From positions 1 through 7,548 of the forward strand of contig JAFAEL010000052.1 in the NCBI GenBank assembly GCA_023423995.1: DNA of 7,548 nucleotides, read 5' to 3'. This DNA comes from Pseudomonadota bacterium. Lineage in GTDB: Bacteria > Pseudomonadota > Alphaproteobacteria > Rhizobiales > Beijerinckiaceae. This document shows, one piece after another, positions 1 to 6,555 of this stretch (within the stretch, counting starts at the first letter, position 1; each line of letters begins with the position of its first letter). The translations under genes were made by a program, and so were the position numbers. Under the pieces are notes generated by a model. That model saw nothing but the letters and a program-made list of their open reading frames with translations, had not been told where the DNA came from and made no database searches.

Positions 1-1510
1 GCCCGAGGCCTGCGTGAGCGAGCGCGCTTCCCCAAGCGGAGCGTGGCAGGCCGAGGGCCCTGCTCAGGGTCAACCCGAGAGGACGCCCCGGCGCGTGTGA
101 ACGCGTCCAGATCTCGCCGACCCCGCCAAGCAGGAGGAAGACACCGAGGCCCACAGCGACTGGCGCCATTATCGGCCCACCCTTTGTCATCGCGACCAGG
201 GCAACGGTGACGACGAGCGCGATCCCGAGAAGAAGCGCAAGACGCTGGCTCGCCGCGTACAGATCGCCGCGCTTCCAGGCCAGTGCCTGCCCGAAGGGAA
301 GGAGGAAGAAGAGCGGGAGCACGATCGGCAGGAACGTGAGGTTGTAGTACGGGGCTCCCACCGAAATCTTGTCGCCCGTCACAGCCTCCAGCGCGAGCGG
401 ATAGAGCGTACCCAGGAAGACGGTCGCACAGGCACTTGCGAGCAGCAGGTTGTTGAGGATGAGGGCCCCCTCGCGGGAGATGGGAGCGAAGATGCCGCCC
501 TCGCGCAGGAGCGGCGCCCGCCACGCGAACACGGCAAGCGAGCCGCCGATGAAGATCGACAGAATGATCAGGATGAAGAGACCCCGGGCGGGATCGACCG
601 CGAAGGCGTGAACGGATGTCAGCACGCCGGACCTGACGAGGAACGTGCCGAGCAGCGAGAGGGAGAAGGTCAGGATCGCGAGGAGAATTGTCCAGACCTT
701 CAGGGCCTCCCGCTTCTCCATCACGACGACCGAATGAAGCAGGGCCGTCCCGGCGAGCCACGGCATCAGCGAGGCATTTTCGACCGGGTCCCAGAACCAG
801 AACCCACCCCAGCCGAGTTCGTAATAGGCCCAGTACGAGCCCATCGAGATGCCGAGGGTGAGGAAACTCCAGGCAAGAAGCGTCCAGGGCCGTGCCGCCC
901 GGGCCCAGACGGCATCGACCTTGCCCTCGATCAGCGCCGCCATGGCGAGCGCAAAGGTCATCGAGAAGCCGACATAGCCGAGGTAGAGCAGCGGCGGATG
1001 GATCGCGAGCCCGATATCCTGGAGCACGGGATTGAGATCCTGGCCCTCGGCAGGCGCCTGTTCGAGGCGGGAGAATGGGTTCGAGCTAAACAGGACGAAG
1101 ATGATGAAGGCCACGGTGATCGCGGCCTGAACCGAAAGGGCGTTCGTCTTCAGGCGGGTCGGCAGGCTCGAACTCGCCGCCACCATGGCGCCGAACAGGG
1201 CGAGGATGAGCACCCAGAGCAGCATCGAGCCCTCGTGATTCCCCCAAACGCCGGTGATCTTGTAGATCATCGGCTTGGCGGAATGAGAGTTCTCGACGAC
1301 GTTCACGACGGTGAAGTCCGACGTGACGTAGGCGAAGAGCAGCGCCACGAACGAGAATGCCACCAGGATCGCGACCCCGACGGCTGCCGGGGCCGCTGTT
1401 CCCATGAGGACGGGATCGTTCGCCCGCGCGCCCCAGAACGGAACCGCGCATTGCAGCACGGACAGCCCGAGCGCGAGGGCGAGGGCGTAGTGACCGGCTT
1501 CGACAATCAT
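1..1510 (-). CDS. ccmF: Cytochrome c heme lyase subunit CcmF (CycK), 3' end cut by window
   Basis: CcmF is the large inner-membrane subunit of the System I heme lyase; it takes heme from CcmE and attaches it to the CXXCH motif of apocytochrome c in the periplasm. About 503 codons are visible with no stop, against roughly 650 for the family, so the C-terminus lies beyond base 1. The start at ATG 1510 gives the usual N-terminus MIVEAGHYALALAL. Family signatures include KITGVWGNHEGSMLLW (about residues 101-116) and the tryptophan-rich heme-handling WWD motif WGGFWFWDPVEN (234-245). Four histidines match the heme-ligating positions known from E. coli CcmF: H171 (in AIHPPLLYLGY), H259 (LLHSVVV), H301 (TSVHAF) and H499 (ALAHAGLG). 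Many hydrophobic helices run throughout. It begins 5 bases after ccmE stops, so translation is probably coupled; no strong Shine-Dalgarno is seen. Identification is secure from motifs and gene order. Confidence 0.96.
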   Translation of the reverse strand, partial: MIVEAGHYALALALGLSVLQCAVPFWGARANDPVLMGTAAPAAVGVAILVAFSFVALLFAYVTSDFTVVNVVENSHSAKPMIYKITGVWGNHEGSMLLWVLILALFGAMVAASSSLPTRLKTNALSVQAAITVAFIIFVLFSSNPFSRLEQAPAEGQDLNPVLQDIGLAIHPPLLYLGYVGFSMTFALAMAALIEGKVDAVWARAARPWTLLAWSFLTLGISMGSYWAYYELGWGGFWFWDPVENASLMPWLAGTALLHSVVVMEKREALKVWTILLAILTFSLSLLGTFLVRSGVLTSVHAFAVDPARGLFILIILSIFIGGSLAVFAWRAPLLREGGIFAPISREGALILNNLLLASACATVFLGTLYPLALEAVTGDKISVGAPYYNLTFLPIVLPLFFLLPFGQALAWKRGDLYAASQRLALLLGIALVVTVALVAMTKGGPIMAPVAVGLGVFLLLGGVGEIWTRSHAPGRPLGLTLSRALGLPRSAWGSALAHAGLG

Positions 1511-1515
1511 GAGGC

Positions 1516-1971
1516 TTAGCGCTGCGCCGACTTTTCGGGCGCGCCCTGCCAGACGCCCTGCTGCTTCAGAGCGTCCGCGACCTCCCGCGGCATGTAGGTT
1601 TCGTCGTGACGGGCCAGCACCGTGTCCGCGACGAATACACCGGCGGGGCTGAGGACGCCCTCGGTCACCACGCCCTGACCTTCCCGGAACAAATCGGGCA
1701 GCAGGCCCTTGTAGCGGACCGGCACGCTGGCACTGCCATCTCCGACCCTGAATTCGATGAGTTGGTCAGTGCCCCGCTTCACGGATCCAGCATCCACCAA
1801 TCCCCCAAGTCGGAAGCGTGTGCCGGGCTGCACCGCGCTCGAGGCGACTTCGCTAGGCGAGCGAAAGAACACGATCGTATCGCGCATGGCGTTCAGCGCC
1901 AGGCCCAGGGCCCCCGCCAATACCACCCCGGCCACCCCAATGATGGTAAGCCGCCGCCCCTTGCGCGTCAT
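1516..1971 (-). CDS. ccmE: Periplasmic heme chaperone CcmE (CycJ)
   Basis: The 151-residue protein is a membrane-anchored heme chaperone that binds heme covalently in the periplasm and passes it to CcmF. The ATG at 1971 gives [10 protein letters not shown], a short basic cytoplasmic tail, followed by one helix (about residues 10-29) that acts as an uncleaved anchor. The rest is the expected OB-fold beta domain (for example [12 protein letters not shown] and [20 protein letters not shown]). Near the C-terminus is ARHDETYMP, with H122 as the covalent heme-binding histidine and Y126 as the heme-iron ligand, matching H130/Y134 of E. coli CcmE. The start overlaps the ccmI stop by four bases (ATGA), a sign of translational coupling. 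The frame stays open far upstream, but that extension lies inside ccmI and has no CcmE character. The length is normal for the family. Confidence 0.97.
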   Translation of the reverse strand: MTRKGRRLTIIGVAGVVLAGALGLALNAMRDTIVFFRSPSEVASSAVQPGTRFRLGGLVDAGSVKRGTDQLIEFRVGDGSASVPVRYKGLLPDLFREGQGVVTEGVLSPAGVFVADTVLARHDETYMPREVADALKQQGVWQGAPEKSAQR

Positions 1972-3065
1972 CGGGCAGCCTCCCGGCTGCGCAGCCCGAG
2001 ATCCTGGGCCAACCGGTCGAGCTTCTCGACCGCATGTGTGTCGCCGGCGAGCGCATCCTTCGCCTTCGCGAGGCGATCCCGCGCGTCGTCCGGACGTCCA
2101 AGCACCACGAAGGAGCGCACGAGCCGCGCCCATTCGGGCTCGCTGCCACCCTCGCGGGCAAGGCGTGCATCGAGCCCTTCTACCATCGCCATGATCTCGG
2201 GGGTCGAATCCTGCTTCTCCACGCGGGGCAGGGCCGGCGCGTCCAGCCGTGCGAGCTTCGAGCGTATCACGTCCAGCCACGGAGCCTGCGCGGGCGCGCC
2301 GGCAACGATGCGCTCGTATTCGGCACGTGCCCGAGGGAGGTCGCCGTCCTGCTCGGCGGCGAGTGCCAGATAGAACCGGGCCTTGGCCGAGCCCGCGTCC
2401 AGTGCGAGCGCCTGGGCGAACAGGGCGGCCGCGTCGGCCGGAACGACCCCGCCTGCGCTCGCGACCAGGGCTTCCCCCTGGCCCGTGAGACGATCGGCCC
2501 TCTCCCCGAGGAGACGGCGCGTAGCCGCGAAGGCCTTGGCCGCGTCGTCGAATCGTCCCGCGCCGAGATAGACTGGAGCGATGACTTCCCAACCTCGCCC
2601 GTCATCCGGATTCGCCGCGAGGTGGCTTTCGATCCGCGCAACGGCGCTGTTCAGGTCGCGCACCACATCGACCCTGGCGGCCACCGAGGCCGCCCGCGAG
2701 GGAGCCTGCGGCGAGCCGAGCAGCCCGTAGACGGCAAGTCCCGTCAGGGGAACGATCGAGAGGCTGAAGGCCGCCGCCGCGCGGCGCCGCCTCAAGGCCG
2801 GCTCGCCCGTCGAGCTCGCAGGTCCGCCACCCTCGGCATGGGCGCGAAGAAGACGACGGCCCGCCTCGGCCTTGGCAGCCTTGGCCTGATCCTCGGAGAT
2901 CAAGCCTCGCTCGACCTCGCGATCCAGTTCAGCGAGCTGATCCCGGTAAAAGCCTACATCCCCACGGGATTCCGGCTCGGCGCCGTTGAGGCGGCGCGAG
3001 AGGGGCCAGAGCACCGCCATGACGGCGGCCCCCGTCATCAACGCCATGGCGGTCCAGAGGAGCAT
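1968..3065 (-). CDS. ccmI: Cytochrome c maturation protein CcmI (CycH), TPR apocytochrome chaperone
   Basis: The 365-residue protein matches CcmI/CycH in layout: a first membrane helix at about residues 3-20, a charged cytoplasmic loop with the typical [19 protein letters not shown] (39-57), a second helix at about 96-116, then a periplasmic domain with helical TPR-like repeats (clear around 136-185 and 208-256, for example [20 protein letters not shown]). CcmI holds the C-terminus of apocytochrome c and delivers it to the CcmF/CcmH heme lyase. It is first in the visible ccmI-ccmE-ccmF order usual in Rhizobiales. The start ATG at 3065 gives [10 protein letters not shown]; the preceding TGAGG lies very close to the ATG, so the ribosome site is poor, and an ATG at codon 7 cannot be excluded. 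The 173-base gap upstream suggests its own promoter. Confidence 0.93.
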   Translation of the reverse strand: MLLWTAMALMTGAAVMAVLWPLSRRLNGAEPESRGDVGFYRDQLAELDREVERGLISEDQAKAAKAEAGRRLLRAHAEGGGPASSTGEPALRRRRAAAAFSLSIVPLTGLAVYGLLGSPQAPSRAASVAARVDVVRDLNSAVARIESHLAANPDDGRGWEVIAPVYLGAGRFDDAAKAFAATRRLLGERADRLTGQGEALVASAGGVVPADAAALFAQALALDAGSAKARFYLALAAEQDGDLPRARAEYERIVAGAPAQAPWLDVIRSKLARLDAPALPRVEKQDSTPEIMAMVEGLDARLAREGGSEPEWARLVRSFVVLGRPDDARDRLAKAKDALAGDTHAVEKLDRLAQDLGLRSREAAR

Positions 3066-3100
3066 GGCCTCACATACGCGTCAGGAGAAAAGGCCCGAAG

Positions 3101-3145
3101 GTGGCACGTGGCCACACGTAATTGTCCTTAAACGATCAACAAGGG
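3101..3145 (-). promoter_or_regulatory. Candidate control region upstream of ccmI
   Basis: The 173-base gap between the kinase stop and the ccmI ATG is the only spacer here large enough for a promoter. An AT-rich island at about 3119-3142 contrasts with the GC-rich surroundings and holds a TTGTTG box on the minus strand; no convincing -10 partner was found. Downstream of it, 36-54 bases before ccmI, are overlapping inverted repeats: GTGGC/GCCAC (3101-3105 and 3111-3115) and ACGTG/CACGT (3106-3110 and 3115-3119), with the 8-base palindrome GTGGCCAC at 3108-3115. These could be an operator or an RNA hairpin. The call rests on position and symmetry only. Confidence 0.3.
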
Positions 3146-3153
3146 AAGTGGGA

Positions 3154-3191
3154 CTCGCTTTCGACGCGAGCGATCCAGCGCAACTCGTTGC
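3154..3191. repeat. Two short inverted repeats between kinase gene and ccmI
   Basis: CTCGC (3154-3158) pairs with GCGAG (3166-3170) across a 7-base loop, and GCAAC (3180-3184) pairs with GTTGC (3187-3191) across 2 bases. They lie 48-85 bases beyond the kinase stop codon. Neither is followed by a run of T on the minus strand, so they are not good intrinsic terminators. They may be protein sites, weak RNA structure or chance. Confidence 0.25.
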
Positions 3192-3238
3192 CATCCTGAG
3201 GGATCTGCCTTCCGTCGCAGCCCCTCCGGCCACGCGCT

Positions 3239-4636
3239 TCAGGTCGCGAGGTCGCCGACCAGCGACAACTCTGCGCGGGTGCCCCCGAGTGGCGAGCGGG
3301 CGAGTTCCAGCCGGCCGCCATAGATCGCCGCGAGTTCAGACACGATCGAGAGGCCGAGCCCGGAGCCCGGCTTCGTCTCGTCCAGCCGCTTGCCGCGCTT
3401 CATCGCCTCTTCCCAAGCCTCGGGCGGGAGGCCCGGCCCGTCATCGTCCACCACGATCCGAAGCCAGGAGCGGCCCTTGTTCTCGACCAGCTCGGCGCTG
3501 ACGTTCACCTGAGAGGTGGCCCATTTGCAGGCATTGTCGACGAGGTTGCCGGCCATCTCTTCGAGATCCTGCCGCTCGCCCCGGAACCTCAGGGAGTCCA
3601 CGGCGCCGACCGACAGCGTCAGCTTCCTGTCCTGATAGATCTTCCCGAAGGTCCGGGCGAGCGCCTCGAGCACCGGGCCGACATCCGTCACGGCCCCCAG
3701 CGTGCCGGCGAGCGCGGCAGCCCTGGCCCGATTGAGGTAATAGTCCATCTGGTCGCGCATGATTATCGCCTGCTCGCGCACGCGATTGGGCGATTCGGGC
3801 GTCGGGTGCGTCGTCTCGTTGACGATGACGCTGAGCGGCGTCTTCAGCGCATGGGCCAGGTTGCCCACCTGCGTGCGGGCGCGCTCCAGGATCTCCTTGT
3901 TCGCGTCCAGCAGGAGGTTGAGCTCCTCGGCGAGGGGCGCGATATCGCGCGGGTAATCCCCTGCGATCCTTTCCGACTGTCCGCGCCGGATGGAGGCCAC
4001 CGCTCCGCCGAGATCGAGCAGCGGTTTCAGACCGAACCGGATCTGAAACAGCATCGAGAGGCCGAGCGCCACACCGAGCAGCAGGAAGGTGACCGTCAGG
4101 GCGAGGACGAACCGGCCCTGCGCGTCCGAAATCTCATCCGCGGGTCCGGCGATCCGGACGACGAAACGGCCGTCCTCGCCAAGGTCGATGTCGCGCTCCA
4201 GGATGCGCAGCTCCCGTCCTTCCGGACCGGCCGCGTAATCCTTCCTGATCTGGCCGAACCTGCGGTCGGGCGACGAATCGGCCAGCGTGGGAAGCGGGTT
4301 GCCGAGCAGCGAGCGCGAGGCCCGAACGTCGCGGGGCTGCGCCTCGAGCCGGCCGACCTGCCAGTACCAGCCGGACAGGGGAATATCGAACCGGGGATCG
4401 CCCAGGCTGCCGAGGCCACGCTGAGGCTCCTGGTCGGCTGGTCCCACGAGGTCTGCCGCCAGGTCGTTCGCGTAGACGAGCAGACGCTCGTCGAAGGACC
4501 GCTCGGTCGCCTGCCGATAAAGCGCGGTCAGGATCACCCCCGCGATGATGAGGATGAGTGAGCTCCAGAACAGCGCGGAAGCGGCTAATCGAACCGCAAT
4601 CGACCGACCTGCGAGGAGGCGCCTGACGCGCTCCAT
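3239..4636 (-). CDS. feuQ: Sensor histidine kinase, FeuQ/PhoQ type
   Basis: This 465-residue inner-membrane kinase phosphorylates the adjacent response regulator in response to an envelope signal. Layout: basic N-terminus, first membrane helix about 15-39, periplasmic sensor region about 40-175 (rich in Asp/Arg, no cysteine), second helix about 176-198, HAMP-like linker about 199-250, then the dimerisation/phosphoacceptor box GNLAHALKTPLSVI with H262. The HALKTPL form, rather than HELRTPL, is typical of the PhoQ/FeuQ branch. The ATP-binding domain shows the N box NLVDNACKWA (N368), the G1 box DDDGPGLP (397-404) and the G2 box GSGLGLS (424-430), so it looks fully active. Its ATG is 6 bases after the regulator stop, with no clear Shine-Dalgarno, suggesting coupled translation. 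FeuPQ in Sinorhizobium controls cyclic glucan export and other envelope genes; whether the targets are the same here is unknown. The gene symbol is by resemblance. Confidence 0.9.
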   Translation of the reverse strand: MERVRRLLAGRSIAVRLAASALFWSSLILIIAGVILTALYRQATERSFDERLLVYANDLAADLVGPADQEPQRGLGSLGDPRFDIPLSGWYWQVGRLEAQPRDVRASRSLLGNPLPTLADSSPDRRFGQIRKDYAAGPEGRELRILERDIDLGEDGRFVVRIAGPADEISDAQGRFVLALTVTFLLLGVALGLSMLFQIRFGLKPLLDLGGAVASIRRGQSERIAGDYPRDIAPLAEELNLLLDANKEILERARTQVGNLAHALKTPLSVIVNETTHPTPESPNRVREQAIIMRDQMDYYLNRARAAALAGTLGAVTDVGPVLEALARTFGKIYQDRKLTLSVGAVDSLRFRGERQDLEEMAGNLVDNACKWATSQVNVSAELVENKGRSWLRIVVDDDGPGLPPEAWEEAMKRGKRLDETKPGSGLGLSIVSELAAIYGGRLELARSPLGGTRAELSLVGDLAT

Positions 4637-4642
4637 CGTCGC

Positions 4643-5311
4643 TCAGGGCTTCATGGCGGGATCGACGAGGTACCCAAGCCCGCGGACGGTCTGGATCAGA
4701 TCCACGCCGAGCTTCTTCCGCAACCGGCCGATGAAGACTTCGATCGTGTTCGAGTCCCGGTCGAAATCCTGGTCGTAGAGATGCTCGGTGAGCTCGGCGC
4801 GCGAGACGATGCGGCCGGTATGGTGCATCAGATACGAGAGCAGGCGATATTCGTGCGAGGTGAGCTTCACGGCCGCGCCGTCGACGCTGACCCGGCCAGA
4901 CCGGGTGTCGAGCCGAACGGAACCCGCCACGAGCTCGCTCGTCGCATGCCCGGCCGAGCGCCGAAGCAGCGCCCTTATGCGGGCAAGCAGTTCCTCCATG
5001 TGGAACGGCTTCGCGACGTAATCATCCGCGCCGGCATCGAAGCCCTGGACCTTGTCGCTCCAGCGATCGCGCGCCGTCAGGATCAGCACGGGCATCTTGC
5101 GCCCCGCCCGGCGCCAGTTCGTCAGCACCGAGACGCCGTCTATCCCCGGCAGCCCGAGATCCAGGATGACGGCATCATATGGCTCGGTTTCGCCGAGGAA
5201 CTGCGCTTCCTCTCCGTCGAAAGCCTTGTCGACCGCGTAGCCGGCATCGCTCAGAGCCGCGGCGACCTGCCGGTTCAGATTACGGTCGTCTTCGACGAGA
5301 AGGAGGCGCAC
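4643..5311 (-). CDS. feuP: OmpR-family response regulator, FeuP type
   Basis: A 222-residue DNA-binding response regulator and partner of the kinase that follows 6 bases later. The receiver domain (1-115) has the acidic pocket E7/D8/D9, the phosphoacceptor D51 (AVILDLGLPG), T79 in the LTARDRWSDK stretch and K101 in VAKPFHMEE. The C-terminal winged helix (about 125-218) contains LTSHEYRLLSYLMHH, DRDSNTIEVFIGRLRKKL and TVRGLGYL, characteristic of the rhizobial FeuP/PhoP group. No ATG lies near the expected N-terminus; the GTG at 5311 gives MRLLLVEDD, aligns with the family start, and leaves 14 bases after the upstream PepSY gene. The frame is open to 5437, but that part overlaps the upstream gene and has no receiver-domain character. 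No good Shine-Dalgarno is visible. The symbol rests on remembered similarity rather than a search. Confidence 0.92.
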   Translation of the reverse strand: MRLLLVEDDRNLNRQVAAALSDAGYAVDKAFDGEEAQFLGETEPYDAVILDLGLPGIDGVSVLTNWRRAGRKMPVLILTARDRWSDKVQGFDAGADDYVAKPFHMEELLARIRALLRRSAGHATSELVAGSVRLDTRSGRVSVDGAAVKLTSHEYRLLSYLMHHTGRIVSRAELTEHLYDQDFDRDSNTIEVFIGRLRKKLGVDLIQTVRGLGYLVDPAMKP

Positions 5312-5325
5312 GGGCAGCTTGACGC

Positions 5326-5640
5326 TCAGTGGATCGTGACGACCTTGCCGGACGGCGCGTCGACCGTGACTCGCACGATCCGACCGTCCTTGGTCAGCAG
5401 CATGATACGATAGACGAGCTTGTCCGTCTCGCGGCACAGCGATGCGCGCAGAACCTCCGAATTGGGGACCGCGCGACGCGCGTGGACAAGCACCTCGCTC
5501 GGCGTAACCACCTCATGCGCGTTGAGGATCTCGACCGTATCCCCCGGGGAAAGGCAGAGCTGCTCCGGGCGCCGATCCGCAGCGCTCGCCCGCGGAATCG
5601 CGGCGAATGCGAGGAGGAAGCCGAGGAGGACGCGGCGCAT
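5326..5640 (-). CDS. Small exported PepSY-like protein, possible FeuN-type modulator of the kinase
   Basis: A 104-residue protein beginning MRRVLLGFLLAFAAIPRASA, a signal peptide with probable cleavage after ASA at about residue 20, so the mature protein of about 84 residues should be periplasmic. The C-terminal half (about 64-101, LVYRIMLLTKDGRIVRVTVD then SGKVV) has the strand pattern of a PepSY domain, a fold often found in small periplasmic regulators encoded beside two-component genes. Two cysteines, C29 and C69, lie in the mature part and could form a disulfide. The gene is first of three, 14 bases before the regulator. In Sinorhizobium a small periplasmic protein, FeuN, encoded beside feuP restrains FeuQ; this gene has the right size, location and export signal to do the same, but that is inference. 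The start ATG at 5640 is chosen for the signal peptide; the ribosome site is weak. Confidence 0.82.
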   Translation of the reverse strand: MRRVLLGFLLAFAAIPRASAADRRPEQLCLSPGDTVEILNAHEVVTPSEVLVHARRAVPNSEVLRASLCRETDKLVYRIMLLTKDGRIVRVTVDAPSGKVVTIH

Positions 5641-5650
5641 GGATGGAGCC

Positions 5651-5691
5651 TGACGCCGCGGCCCTGAACTGCCCGTGAATGCGCCGCGTCA
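5651..5691. repeat. Imperfect inverted repeat at the junction of phage and signalling genes
   Basis: TGACGCCGCG (5651-5660) faces CGCCGCGTCA (5682-5691); the arms pair at 9 of 10 positions across a 21-base loop. The outer arm includes the stop codon of the endolysin gene, and the whole repeat fills most of the 48-base gap before the PepSY gene. There is no T run, so it is not a standard intrinsic terminator, although a hairpin in the transcript could reduce read-through from the phage module. Confidence 0.35.
5665..5679 (-). promoter_or_regulatory. Candidate OmpR-type direct repeat upstream of the PepSY gene
   Basis: On the minus strand TTCA occurs twice exactly 11 bases apart (5679-5676 and 5668-5665), and the flanking G/C bases are partly shared (TTCACGGGC, then TTCAGGGCC). 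An 11-base period, one helical turn, is the usual spacing of half-sites for OmpR/PmrA-type regulators, so this could be an autoregulatory site for the regulator encoded two genes on. It lies 24 bases upstream of the ATG and no -10 or -35 box is evident. It is weak evidence. Confidence 0.22.
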
Positions 5692-5907
5692 GCGCGCCGG
5701 GGGCGTGATCTGCTTCGTCGCCTGCAGCCGGAAATAAGTCGAGGCGATGAAGCTGAACCCGGCCACGATCTGGGCAAGCGCCTCCGCCAGCCCGCTCTGG
5801 TCGAGCGTGCCCGTCTGTACGCCCAGCGTGCCGAGCGCGAGAGACCCCAGCCCGACGAGATTGGCCCAGACGGTGCGGCTCGCGAGCAGGCCTTTGCTAT
5901 CGATCAT
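5689..5907 (-). CDS. Possible separately translated holin-like protein from an internal start
   Basis: Within the endolysin frame, ATG 5907 (residue M192 of the long product) would give a 72-residue protein starting MIDSKGLLASRTVWANLVGL, with two membrane helices at about residues 12-30 and 40-61 and a basic, proline-ending tail. It is preceded by a purine-rich ribosome site, AGGAGAGGAGAA, at ideal spacing and stronger than any other in the window. Such small two-helix proteins are commonly encoded as separate genes just after phage endolysins. The same codons are also read as the tail of the 263-residue product, so both forms may exist. The alternative is that the purine stretch is simply the Pro-Gly-Glu-Glu linker codons. 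Confidence 0.5.
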   Translation of the reverse strand: MIDSKGLLASRTVWANLVGLGSLALGTLGVQTGTLDQSGLAEALAQIVAGFSFIASTYFRLQATKQITPPAR

Positions 5908-6480
5908 CGTCACGTTCTCCTCTCCTGGTTGTGATGGTTTGGGCTCGGCTATCCGGGCATACGGAGCGGCGGCGGCCGTGAGGGCGGCGGTCTCCACGCG
6001 GGTCGTCCTCGAGGTCCAACCCCGGCCGAAGACCGGCCACGTCGATAGGCCGCGGAGGAAGCGAAGCCGCTCGCGAGTCAGGGCCCGGACAGTCTCGGCC
6101 GGGTCGGCGGCATGCGCGGCTGCGAGCGTCTTCGGACCGATCCTGCCGTCCTGGGCGACCCCGAGTACGCCCTGCAGGCTACGAGCGGCTCGGCCAGGCC
6201 CGGAATTCACGGAGAAGTCGAAGGTCGCGAGATCGAGCCCGGGCGGTAGCTCGTCTCCCCGCACCGCATCCCAGTAGGAGCGGCGATAGATCGTTCCGGC
6301 CTCGGCCCTTGTGAGCGCCTTCACGTCCGCGACCGTGACAGGCCGCGCCCGTGCCTTCGCCAGCGTGGCGCGCGTGATCCCGAGATTGGTGGCGCCCCCG
6401 GGGTCGCTCCGGTGATCCACGAACCCACCCTCGAGTTCGAGGACGAGCGCGAGCGCTCGGTCGAAAGTGTCGGCCGCCAT
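5689..6480 (-). CDS. GH108 endolysin (ZliS-like) with in-frame C-terminal holin-like membrane tail
   Basis: A 263-residue protein. Residues 1-95 form a glycoside hydrolase 108 lysozyme-like domain that cleaves peptidoglycan: LELEGGFVDHRSDPGGATN carries the predicted catalytic glutamate E17, followed by LGIT, YRRSYWD (66-71) and DFSVNSGPG (88-96). Residues about 97-160 match the associated peptidoglycan-binding domain (LQGVLGVAQDGRIGPKTL, then RLRFLRGL and FGRGWTSR). A Pro/Glu-rich linker (178-190) leads to two hydrophobic helices, about 203-221 and 231-252, separated by a short loop, like a class II holin. GH108 proteins are more often about 170-190 residues, so the tail is an addition. The ATG at 6480 has GGAG six bases upstream. 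No signal peptide is present, so release would depend on a holin or the tail. Phage or gene-transfer-agent origin is likely, given the tail-fibre gene nearby. Confidence 0.88.
   Translation of the reverse strand: MAADTFDRALALVLELEGGFVDHRSDPGGATNLGITRATLAKARARPVTVADVKALTRAEAGTIYRRSYWDAVRGDELPPGLDLATFDFSVNSGPGRAARSLQGVLGVAQDGRIGPKTLAAAHAADPAETVRALTRERLRFLRGLSTWPVFGRGWTSRTTRVETAALTAAAAPYARIAEPKPSQPGEENVTMIDSKGLLASRTVWANLVGLGSLALGTLGVQTGTLDQSGLAEALAQIVAGFSFIASTYFRLQATKQITPPAR
5915..5926 (-). promoter_or_regulatory. Strong internal ribosome binding site within the endolysin frame
   Basis: The minus strand reads AGGAGAGGAGAA, two overlapping copies of the Shine-Dalgarno core, with the second GGAG nine bases before ATG 5907. 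It decides the case for an internal start of the holin-like segment. Confidence 0.55.
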
Positions 6481-6506
6481 GCATTTCTCCGCTTTGTGAA
6501 TGGATT

Positions 6507-6519
6507 CCGGCCGGGCCGG
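6507..6519. repeat. Short GC-rich inverted repeat in the divergent gap
   Basis: CCGGC (6507-6511) and GCCGG (6515-6519) flank three bases in the 75-base gap between the endolysin start and the plus-strand small ORF. In DNA this rich in C and G such a repeat may arise by chance. No promoter boxes can be recognised in this gap. Confidence 0.2.
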
Positions 6520-6555
6520 CTGGTCGAGGTGCCGGTGCTGGGCTAGGCTTCAGGC

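Noticed and set aside
608..1519. Long plus-strand open frame opposite ccmF
   Set aside because: It is antisense to an unambiguous ccmF, and its product is Arg/Glu/Gly/His-rich low-complexity sequence typical of the complement of a high-GC gene.
1972..2592. Upstream extension of the ccmE frame inside ccmI
   Set aside because: The extra residues are Arg/Gly-rich with no CcmE similarity; the ATG at 1971 gives the correct anchor helix and length.
2034..3131. Plus-strand open frame of 365 codons opposite ccmI
   Set aside because: It mirrors the ccmI gene almost exactly and shows no domain, while the minus strand gives a clear CcmI.
3066..3238. Intrinsic terminator after the kinase gene
   Set aside because: The hairpins found are short and none is followed by a T run on the transcribed strand.
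3806..4561. Plus-strand open frame opposite the histidine kinase
   Set aside because: It is antisense to a kinase with all catalytic boxes, and its composition is typical of reverse-complement coding DNA.
5312..5437. Upstream extension of the response regulator frame
   Set aside because: It overlaps the PepSY gene and precedes the family-conserved receiver start; the GTG at 5311 gives the standard length.
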